Shown one piece after another: positions 57,461 to 64,000 of a DNA stretch of 64,000 nt. The number at the start of each line of letters is the position of its first letter. The stretch's first letter is position 1. The DNA lies in contig NZ_BLLN01000005.1 of the NCBI RefSeq assembly GCF_011170125.1, positions 1,984,001 through 2,048,000 on the forward strand. The letters run 5' to 3'. The position numbers and the translations under genes are program-made. Below the pieces are notes generated by a model. That model searched no databases. It saw only the letters and a program-made list of their open reading frames with translations, and was not told the origin of the DNA. This stretch comes from Streptomyces diastaticus subsp. diastaticus (lineage in GTDB: Bacteria; Actinomycetota; Actinomycetes; Streptomycetales; Streptomycetaceae).

Positions 57461-58870
57461 TCAGGAAGGGCTCATTCCGTTGTGGCGCTGGATCCAGAGC
57501 GCCCGGGTGGTGGCGACGTAGGCGACGGCCCGGGCCAGGTGCTCGGCCGGCACCTCGGCCTCGGTGAGCCGGGTGTACGCCGTCACCATGCCCTCGGCGA
57601 GGGTGCGTCCGGCGGGCGTCAGCGCGTCGGAGCCGACGAGGACGGGCAGGGCGGCGCCGACCTGCTCGCGGCGGCGGGCGTGTTCGGCCCAGGCGCGCTC
57701 GCGGGCGGGGCCGGGCGGGGCGCCCTGGGCGTACCGCAGCCACCAGTCGGCGAGCGCGAGATGGCTGTAGACGCCGTGCCAGAGCCCGTCGAAGGGGCGT
57801 GGGTCGGGCCGCCAGGGGGCGAAGTGGCGCGGCGCGGGGCCGGCTCGGTGCAGCGGGGTGAGGGCGGCGAGCGCGGCGAGTTTGACGTGCTGCGACTCGT
57901 GGACGAGGGTCTCGGCGAAACCGGCCGCGTCCGGCGGCTCACTGCTCAGCACGGCGCCGAAGGCCTCCCGCCGCGTCCCGCTGCAACTGCCCGGCGGCGG
58001 CTCGCCCCCGGCCCCGCCGCCCGGCGGTGCCAACGGCACCAGGCAGCGCAGCAGGGTGGCGGCCTCGCTGATCCGGTGCGGGCCGCCGTGGGCGAGCGCG
58101 GCGCCGGTGCCGGACCAGGCGCCGCCCCAGCGCTTGCGGGCCAGGTCGTCGAGGTCGGTGATCCCGGTGAAGCCGGGCTCGCGGGGGTGGCGTGGTACGC
58201 GGTACGGGTCGAGGTCGTCCAGCGGCACCGGGTGGCCGCCGGGGACGAGCGGGGGCAGGGCGTGCGCGGCGCGCCAGGCGGGGGACGCCGCCCAGGCCCC
58301 GTGGCCGCGCTGCGGGCGGACGGTGACGGTCCGCCGGTCCGGCGCGCGCAGCACGAGGCGGCCGCCGCTGTGGTGGGCGTCGACCGGGACGGTGCCGGGG
58401 GCGGTGCGCAGGGCACCGAGGGTGGGCAGGGCGAGGGTTCCGCCGGTGGCGGTGAGCCGCAGGCGGAACGGCAGTCCGGCGCGGACCGCCGCGGCGGCGG
58501 CGAGCGGGGCCAGGTGGCCAAGGGTCCGGGCGGTGGCGGCCCGGTCGGGCGGTCCGGCGCCGGTGAGCAGGGCGAGGGCGTGTTCGGCCCAGGGCCCGAC
58601 GAGCGGGGCGAGCAGCAGGGAGCGGACGGTGGCGGCCCGGTCGGGCGCGGCGCGTTCGGCGGCCTCCAGCAGGGCCCAGCTCTCGGCGAGGGAGCGCCGG
58701 GCGGCGGGTGGGCAGCGGTCGGCGGGGGCGGTGTCGGCGGCGTCCAGGACGGCGCGCAGCAGCAGGAGCCTGCGCCGGTCCTGGTCGCGGGCGAGGAGCC
58801 GCAGCGTGGCCGGGGAGCCTTCGGTGCATCCCAGTTCGTACAGGACGTGGTGGGGGACGGGCTGGGTCAC
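57461..58870 (-). CDS. HEXXH-motif protein of the FxSxx-COOH operon
   Basis: A 469-residue protein matching the HEXXH-motif family found beside FxsB. The single metal-binding motif is HESQH in TLVHESQHVKLAAL. The rest is Ala/Leu-rich helices without TM segments. GTG 58870 overlaps the fxsB stop (GTGA), implying coupling. A metallopeptidase or peptide-modifying role on FxsA is suggested by position only. Confidence 0.85.
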   Translation of the reverse strand: MTQPVPHHVLYELGCTEGSPATLRLLARDQDRRRLLLLRAVLDAADTAPADRCPPAARRSLAESWALLEAAERAAPDRAATVRSLLLAPLVGPWAEHALALLTGAGPPDRAATARTLGHLAPLAAAAAVRAGLPFRLRLTATGGTLALPTLGALRTAPGTVPVDAHHSGGRLVLRAPDRRTVTVRPQRGHGAWAASPAWRAAHALPPLVPGGHPVPLDDLDPYRVPRHPREPGFTGITDLDDLARKRWGGAWSGTGAALAHGGPHRISEAATLLRCLVPLAPPGGGAGGEPPPGSCSGTRREAFGAVLSSEPPDAAGFAETLVHESQHVKLAALAALTPLHRAGPAPRHFAPWRPDPRPFDGLWHGVYSHLALADWWLRYAQGAPPGPARERAWAEHARRREQVGAALPVLVGSDALTPAGRTLAEGMVTAYTRLTEAEVPAEHLARAVAYVATTRALWIQRHNGMSPS

Positions 58871-60111
58871 CGCGTTCCTCCTTCCCCGGCCGTGGTGGGG
58901 TCACGGGCCGGTCCGGTGCCGGTGGCGCGGGCCAGGGCGGCGGCCACGTGGTGGAGGAACCGCTGCTGGTCGGCGCAGTAGACGCTGGGGTGGCGAAAGC
59001 CGCTCCCGGCGCGGTGGCGGTGGGCGTAGTGGCCGCCGCCGCAGGCGTGCAGGAGGGGGCAGGCGCGGCAGTCGGCGGCCAGGGCGGCGGGGCCCGACTG
59101 GCGGGCGGCGACGCCGGGGTGGGCGAGGGCGTCGTCGAAGGAGTTCCGGTCGAGGGCCAGTCCGGTGGCGGCGGCGCCGGGGTAGGCGGACTTGAGGGAG
59201 TCGGTCTGTTCGAGGGTGCCGTCGGTCTCGACGACGACGGCGGTGAACGGGTCGAGGCCGAGCGACTCGGTACCGGCCGGCAGGCCGAGCAGGGCGGCCA
59301 CCGCCTCCTCGAAGAGCCGTACCCGGGTCTCCCGCCGCCCGGCGGCCCACCACCGGTCGAAGACGGCGTTGAGCCAGTCGCCGTACGGGGCGGGGGTGCC
59401 GGGTGCGGCCCGGGCGGGGCGGCCGGGGGGCGGGTGGAGGCCGGGGGGCGGGGCGCTCCAGTTGCCGTGCGGCAGCAGCAGGTCGACGGCGGGCGGCCGC
59501 AGTTCGAGCAGCGAGGTGTAGACGTCGAGCGGGTCGAGCGCCGGGTCGACGACGAGCAGGATGCCCGCGTAGGCCTCGGGGGCGTGCTCGGCGAGGAGCC
59601 GGGTGCCGCGCACGGCGGCGGGCCAGGAGGGGCGTCCGGCGTGGTCGACCCGGGCGGTGTTGTGGCGAGCGCGGCCCCCGTCGAGGCTGACGCCGACCGC
59701 GATACGCGCCCGGGCCAGCGCGCGGACGCGGGCGGCGGTGAGCAGCGTGGCGTTGGTCTGGAGCGTGACCCGCGCCCGGGTGCCCGCCGGGAGCCGGCGC
59801 CGGACCAGGCCGGCGAAGGCCGCGAGCCGGTCCGTACCGGCCAGCAGGGGTTCGCCGCCGTGCAGGACGAGGGAGACGGCGGGCAGGCGGTGGGCGGCGG
59901 CGTGCTCGGCGATCCGCTCGGCGGTCAGCGCGAGCACCGTGTCGGAGGCGGCGGCCGGACGCGTCCGCCAGCCCGTGTCGGGGCCCTCGTAGAGGTAGCA
60001 GTAGCGGCAGGCCAGATTGCACCGCCCGTGGACCTTCACGATGAACTGGCGGAACGGGTACGGAGGTCCGGCGCCCGCCCGCGGGCGCGGCGGCGGCACT
60101 GGTCGTGGCAT
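58867..60111 (-). CDS. fxsB: FxsB family cyclophane-forming radical SAM/SPASM enzyme
   Basis: A 414-residue radical SAM peptide-modifying enzyme. Cluster motif CNLACRYC has Cys31, Cys35 and Cys38; SAM-binding GGEPLL follows. The SPASM region has DCRACPLLHACGGGHYAHR with its extra cluster Cys. FxsB enzymes form a crosslink in the C-terminal Phe-x-Ser of FxsA precursors. ATG 60111 has GGGGGTG upstream. The 385-base gap to fxsA holds an 18-bp repeat array and no gene. Confidence 0.92.
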   Translation of the reverse strand: MPRPVPPPRPRAGAGPPYPFRQFIVKVHGRCNLACRYCYLYEGPDTGWRTRPAAASDTVLALTAERIAEHAAAHRLPAVSLVLHGGEPLLAGTDRLAAFAGLVRRRLPAGTRARVTLQTNATLLTAARVRALARARIAVGVSLDGGRARHNTARVDHAGRPSWPAAVRGTRLLAEHAPEAYAGILLVVDPALDPLDVYTSLLELRPPAVDLLLPHGNWSAPPPGLHPPPGRPARAAPGTPAPYGDWLNAVFDRWWAAGRRETRVRLFEEAVAALLGLPAGTESLGLDPFTAVVVETDGTLEQTDSLKSAYPGAAATGLALDRNSFDDALAHPGVAARQSGPAALAADCRACPLLHACGGGHYAHRHRAGSGFRHPSVYCADQQRFLHHVAAALARATGTGPARDPTTAGEGGTR

Positions 60112-60457
60112 CGGCACCCCCGTGTCGTCCGCCCGCCCGTCCCGGGCACTGGCCGTCTCCCCGTGCCCCTCCGGCCGGCCCGACCCGGATGGTGCCCGGC
60201 GCGGGACCGGCCCGAAACCGGGGCGCGCCGCCGCTGTCCTGTTGGCTCGGTTCCGGTGGGGGAAGGTGGCTGAAAGGCGCGGGGCGGGGGAGGAGTGCGC
60301 GCGGAACGCGTGCGCCGGCCGGGTCAGGAGCGAATGTGCCCCCGGGGCCTGGCACCACCCCACCGCGGACGGCCCCGCCGAGGTCCTCGCCGCCCTCCCG
60401 GTCGGGGGAGGACGGCGTCGTGGGTGTGCGCGGGGCGGGAGACGGCGCGCGGCCTCG

Positions 60458-60511
60458 CCCTCGGAAGGAGCCGTTCCTTTCGAAGGAGTCGTCCCCTCAG
60501 AAGGAACTGTT
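60458..60511. repeat. Three 18-bp tandem repeats spanning the fxsA stop codon
   Basis: Plus-strand units: 60458-60475, 60476-60493, 60494-60511, all close to CCCTCGGAAGGAGCCGTT. In the fxsA frame the units read NSSF-stop-G, DDSFER and NGSFRG. So the stop of fxsA occupies the position of GAA/CGA in the other copies. Confidence 0.85.
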
Positions 60512-60739
60512 GAAGTTCCAGAGCATCTCGCGCGGGCCCGACGTCCGCTCGCGGAGCTCGTCGAGGAGGTCGTCGAGGACCGGATGGTCCAGGGTCCGCA
60601 GCGACTCCAGGTCGAGTTCGAGCAGGTCGGGGAGGACGGCTGCCCCTCCCGGCGGTCCGGCAGGAGCCTGGGACGGCGGCCCGGCAGGCTCGGCGGCGAG
60701 CGGCCGGGAGGGCGGTGCCTGGTGGGCGGAGTCGGGCAT
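60497..60739 (-). CDS. fxsA: FxSxx-COOH precursor peptide FxsA
   Basis: An 80-residue precursor of a ribosomally made, modified peptide. The leader is Pro/Ala-rich, then VLPDLLELDLESLRTLDHPV forms an acidic helix; the last five residues are FNSSF, exactly the F-x-S-x-x-COOH signature. The Phe and Ser are the likely FxsB crosslink partners. ATG 60739 has AAGGAAGGA upstream. It lies 36 bases after the SAV_2336-like gene and leads fxsB, the HEXXH gene and fxsT. Confidence 0.93.
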   Translation of the reverse strand: MPDSAHQAPPSRPLAAEPAGPPSQAPAGPPGGAAVLPDLLELDLESLRTLDHPVLDDLLDELRERTSGPREMLWNFNSSF

Positions 60740-60775
60740 GGCGGTCCTTCCTTTCCCGGGGCGGCCGACGCCTCC

Positions 60776-63700
60776 TCAGGCGAGCTCGGCCAGGCGTTGC
60801 GCCGTCTGCCGGGGCGTCGGCTCGACGCTGGGGCGCGTGCCGGGCGGGAGCCGGCGCCAGGCCCGGTGGGCGGCCCCGTACGCCTCGCGCGCCGCGCGCG
60901 GACGCCCCGCGGCCTCATAGGTCATACCCCGCCAGTGCTCCGCCTGAGCGCCCAGCGTCGCGGATTCCGCGGCGGACCGCTCCGAATCGGCCTCCTCGCG
61001 GGCCCGCCGGGCGGCGTCGGCGGCCGCCCGGAAGGCGTCCGCGGCCTCGTCCAGGCGGGCGGGCCTGCCGAGGGTCTGGGCCGCCTCGAACCGGGCCTGG
61101 CCCACCTCCAGCAGGCAGCGCGCGCTCTCCAGCGGCCCGTCGGCCTCCTGGGCGGCCAGGCCGAGCAGGTGCTCGCCCTCGCGCAGGTCCACCCGGTCGC
61201 CGGTGAGCCGGTGCCGGGCCATCAGGCCGCGCCCCAGCAGCACCAGGCGGCGGGCGAAGGCCCGGTCGCCGCGCGGGGTCTCGGCACGGCAGCCGCGCAG
61301 CACCCGGACCGCCGCCACCACCCGCTCCAGCCGCTCCTCGCGGGTGCCGTCGCCGAGCAGGGCGCGCCGCAGCAGCGCCTCGCCCCACTCGGCGAGCAGC
61401 GCCGCGTGGGCGGGCGCGTCGCGCGGGATGCCGGGGGCGGCCTCCTCGAACCGGGCGGCGGCGCGGACCAGTTCGACCGGGTCGCCGCTCTCCTCGTACC
61501 GGGCGGTGTGGACCCGCCCCGCGCGGGTCAGCAGGGCCGAACGGCGGCGGGCCGACGGGGGCGGGGTGGCGCGCAGGGCCGCCTCGACGCGGTCGGCGGC
61601 CTCCTGGTGGTGCTCGGGCCCGGCGCGCAGCAGGGCGTCGGTGAGGTCGAGGAGGGCCCTGTCCCGCTCGGCGGGCTCCAGCGCTCCCGCGTCGGGGCCG
61701 CCCGCGCCGGCCCCGACGACCGTCCGCAGGGCGCGGGCCGCCTGCCGGGCGTGGGCGCGTGCCTGGTCGCCCGCCTGTCCGGCACCGGCCAGCCGCAGCA
61801 GGGTGCGGCCGTGGGCCAGGGCGAGCGCCGGGGGGCGGTGGTGCTGGTCGGGCCAGATGTCGGTGAAGGCCTCGAGCATGCCGACGGCGGCCTGGAGCAG
61901 GGAGCTGTCGCCGCCGAGGCGCCACTGGGTCTCCAGGGCGCGGACGCGCGCCAGGGTGAGGCGCAGCGCCTGCTCGGGACCCAGACCGGGGGCGGCGCAG
62001 GCGACGGCGTACTCCCGGTCGGCGCGGCGCAGCAGGTCGAGGGCCTCGTGCCGCTCGCCCCTGCGGCGCCGGTCGTCGGCGGTGGCGTGCAGGGTGGCGG
62101 CGAGGATGTCGCGGTGCCCGGCGCGGCCGGTGGCGTCGTCGGCGGTGGCGCGCTCGGCGGCCTCGCGGGCGGCGGTGAGCAGTTCCCGGCCGCCCTGGAC
62201 GCGCCACAGCCGCAGCACCTCGCGGGCGTACCGGGCCCACAGGGCGGCGTCGGCCGGTGCCGGGCTGTTCTCGGCGGCGCCGCGCAGGAGTTGGACGGCG
62301 TCCATCAGGTACTGGACCATGCCCTCCTCCTCGTACCGCCGGGTGAGGGCGGCGGCGGCCGCCAGCGCCGGGTGGTCCTCGCCGCCGGGACCGGGCGAGG
62401 GGGAGGTGTGGTGCAGGGGGACGGTCATGAAGCGCTCCAGCACGTCGGCGGCGACCTCGGCGAAAGGCTGCGGGACGGTGGGGGCGTTCTCCTCGCCGGA
62501 GTCGGCGGCGTCGGCGGCCGCGCCCCGGCCGGGGCCGCCGGGGCGTCCGGCGGCGGGGAGCGGGCCGGTGGCGGTGGAGCGGCCGAGCTGGGCGTGGGCG
62601 AGGGCGGGGAAGTTGGGGCCGCCCTTGCCGAAGCGCTGCTCGACGTACTCGGAGCAGTGTTTGAGGACGAGCATCGCCTCGTCGCGGCCGAGCGGGCCGA
62701 GCAGCGCCTGGCGCACGCCGGGCGCGAAGTCGTACCACTGCTCCGGCTCGTCGCCCGCCGGGCCCGTGCCCGGTTCGTCGGCGCGGACGAGGAGACCGCT
62801 GAGGAGGACCTCGGCGAGTTCGGCGGGCCCGGAGGCGGGCAGCATCGTGCGCTGGACCAGTTGCATGACGGGGAGGCTGAGGGGGGCGGCGGCCAGGCAG
62901 ACGGCGAGCCGTCCGGCGGTGGGTGAGGCGGTGGAGCGGAACCGGCTGACGAGTTGGAGCGGGGTGAGGGTGCGCCGGGCGCGGACGGGCCGGGCCGGTT
63001 CCTGGCCGGCGCTGACCCAGCCGACGGCGCCGGGGGTGCGGGCGGGTCCGGTGCCGGAGAGCAGCCGGGCCCAGGAGCCGAGGGCGGCGGCGGTCGGCGG
63101 CAGTACCGGGACGGGGCGGGCGCCCGGCGGGGGCGGCGGCCCGTCGGAGACGACCTTGAGCAGTCCGGCTCCGCTGACGCCCTGCCCGCGCCGGAGCTCA
63201 CCGAAGGTGACGTGGAGGCGGGTGCGCGGCCACAGGCGCTGCGGCAGCGGCTGGAGGACGGCGACGGGCCCCTGCCCGGCGAGACGGTGCAGGGTGCGGT
63301 GGGCGGCGCCGCTGTGCCACAGGGGTCCGGCGCAGTCGCTGACCAGGAGGGTGACGCGGCGTCCGGTGGCGTCGACCAGGCGGTCGGTGGAGTGCAGGGG
63401 GGCGCCGTCGCGGCGCGGGCTGCGGCTGACGGCGGCGCGGCCGTCCTCGGTGGCGTGGAGGTAGCGGACGTGCAGGTCGCGGAAGGCGCCGAGACCGCCG
63501 AAGACCTCGCGGAGTTCGTCGAAGAGGCGCTGCCACACCCGCATCGAGCCGGAGGCGTCGAGGACCAGCTGGAGCAGCGCGTCCCGACGGGTGACGGGCC
63601 GGAAGACGGGCAGTACCAGTCCCCCGGCGCGGGCGGTGAGTTCGGCGGTCGCGCCCTCGTCGAGCGCTTGCCTGCGCGGGGCGGCGCCGGTGCGGTACGC

Positions 63701-64000
63701 CTGGAGCGGGCGCAGGGCGCGCTGGAGCCTGAGCGGCGAGACGAGTACCGCGGCGGCGGGCACGCCGACCGGGAGGGCGCCGGTGTCCGGGCCGCCGTCG
63801 GCGGTGCCGCCGGCCGGACGGGTGTGCAGGCGGACGCGGGGTTCTTGGGCGGGCTCGCTCCCGGGGCGAGGCGGGGCGGGGGGCGCGGTCGGCGTGCCGG
63901 GGCCCGGCGGGGCGGGGCTCGGCCGGGCCCCGGTGCCGGCCGGGGACGGCGGCTCCGTACGGGCCGGCGGGTCGCCGGCCGGGGCGGGGGCCCGGCGGCC
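60776..64000 (-). CDS. SAV_2336-related vWA-like protein, 5' partial
   Basis: The open frame continues past the right edge; 1074 codons are visible, ending at TGA 60776. The upstream part is a Pro/Ala/Arg-rich linker. A vWA/MIDAS-like segment reads LQLVLDASGSMRVWQRL, with VTLLVSDCAGPLWHSG. The C-terminal half is helical with TPR-like repeats (ARLDEAADAFRAAADAARRA). The order matches SAV_2336 N-terminal-related proteins linked to FxSxx-COOH genes. It is the first gene of this operon in view. Confidence 0.85.
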   Translation of the reverse strand, partial: GRRAPAPAGDPPARTEPPSPAGTGARPSPAPPGPGTPTAPPAPPRPGSEPAQEPRVRLHTRPAGGTADGGPDTGALPVGVPAAAVLVSPLRLQRALRPLQAYRTGAAPRRQALDEGATAELTARAGGLVLPVFRPVTRRDALLQLVLDASGSMRVWQRLFDELREVFGGLGAFRDLHVRYLHATEDGRAAVSRSPRRDGAPLHSTDRLVDATGRRVTLLVSDCAGPLWHSGAAHRTLHRLAGQGPVAVLQPLPQRLWPRTRLHVTFGELRRGQGVSGAGLLKVVSDGPPPPPGARPVPVLPPTAAALGSWARLLSGTGPARTPGAVGWVSAGQEPARPVRARRTLTPLQLVSRFRSTASPTAGRLAVCLAAAPLSLPVMQLVQRTMLPASGPAELAEVLLSGLLVRADEPGTGPAGDEPEQWYDFAPGVRQALLGPLGRDEAMLVLKHCSEYVEQRFGKGGPNFPALAHAQLGRSTATGPLPAAGRPGGPGRGAAADAADSGEENAPTVPQPFAEVAADVLERFMTVPLHHTSPSPGPGGEDHPALAAAAALTRRYEEEGMVQYLMDAVQLLRGAAENSPAPADAALWARYAREVLRLWRVQGGRELLTAAREAAERATADDATGRAGHRDILAATLHATADDRRRRGERHEALDLLRRADREYAVACAAPGLGPEQALRLTLARVRALETQWRLGGDSSLLQAAVGMLEAFTDIWPDQHHRPPALALAHGRTLLRLAGAGQAGDQARAHARQAARALRTVVGAGAGGPDAGALEPAERDRALLDLTDALLRAGPEHHQEAADRVEAALRATPPPSARRRSALLTRAGRVHTARYEESGDPVELVRAAARFEEAAPGIPRDAPAHAALLAEWGEALLRRALLGDGTREERLERVVAAVRVLRGCRAETPRGDRAFARRLVLLGRGLMARHRLTGDRVDLREGEHLLGLAAQEADGPLESARCLLEVGQARFEAAQTLGRPARLDEAADAFRAAADAARRAREEADSERSAAESATLGAQAEHWRGMTYEAAGRPRAAREAYGAAHRAWRRLPPGTRPSVEPTPRQTAQRLAELA

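Noticed and set aside
58901..60358. 485-codon minus-strand frame overlapping fxsB
   Set aside because: Arg/Pro-rich shift of the fxsB reading; the CxxxCxxC motif is in the other frame.
60458..60511. CRISPR-like array
   Set aside because: Units are directly tandem, 18 bp, with no spacers and no cas genes.
60017..62926. 969-codon plus-strand open frame
   Set aside because: Antisense to fxsA and the SAV_2336-like gene, which have family motifs.

Overview
The window is a very GC-rich actinobacterial chromosome segment, almost certainly Streptomyces or a close relative. Reasons: strong G/C bias at third codon positions, a complete conservon (cvnA-D), an FxSxx-COOH peptide operon, a SigB/SigF-type sigma factor, a long-form argininosuccinate synthase, a bacterial Ku plus stand-alone LigD polymerase, a HAIR-type operator in front of lon, and many GTGA/ATGA start-stop overlaps. 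No rRNA, tRNA or CRISPR array was found.

Layout. (1) 1-11.6 kb is a defence island. On the minus strand an HTH / N6-adenine methyltransferase / specificity fusion is followed by hsdM-hsdS-hsdR (hsdR runs off the left edge). Divergently, a DndB-like DGQHR protein is followed by a GmrSD-type DUF262-HNH nuclease with a C-terminal RAMA-like domain. (2) 11.9-28.4 kb is mostly core or accessory housekeeping: succinate-semialdehyde dehydrogenase, a stress sigma factor with a Pro/Gly/Gln-rich downstream partner, a DsbA-CcdA redox pair, a methyltransferase, a divergent Ku / LigD-polymerase repair pair, an SH3-like secreted protein, a SEDS-PBP cell-wall pair, a ferritin-like diiron protein, a baeRF-like protein and an NlpC/P60 hydrolase. 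(3) 28.5-34.8 kb holds a gene remnant and the conservon operon cvnA-B-C-D followed by a styrene-monooxygenase-like flavoprotein. (4) 35-43.9 kb holds a PP2C-like protein, a MarR regulator, a GH25 lysozyme, a polysaccharide deacetylase lipoprotein, Lon with a HAIR operator, a decayed MFS transporter, and argG with a probable arginine-regulated leaderless promoter. (5) 44.1-47.4 kb is a compact four-gene operon: a small secreted protein, a permease with an extracytoplasmic Cys-containing domain, a second permease and an ABC ATPase. Its function is not recognised. (6) 47.5-54.2 kb: spermidine-synthase-like protein, an OmpR-type two-component system, and the 2-oxoglutarate dehydrogenase/decarboxylase multifunctional enzyme. 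(7) 54.3-64 kb (minus strand): the FxSxx-COOH operon, read as SAV_2336-like vWA protein (runs off the right edge), precursor fxsA, radical SAM fxsB, HEXXH protein, and a TIR-like/NB-ARC/TPR protein (fxsT).

Most promising for novelty: the paired DGQHR protein and GmrSD-RAMA nuclease facing a methyltransferase-led type I RM operon; the secreted-protein/ABC operon with an intercistronic hairpin; and the Fxs operon, where the stop codon of the precursor lies inside an 18-bp tandem repeat.
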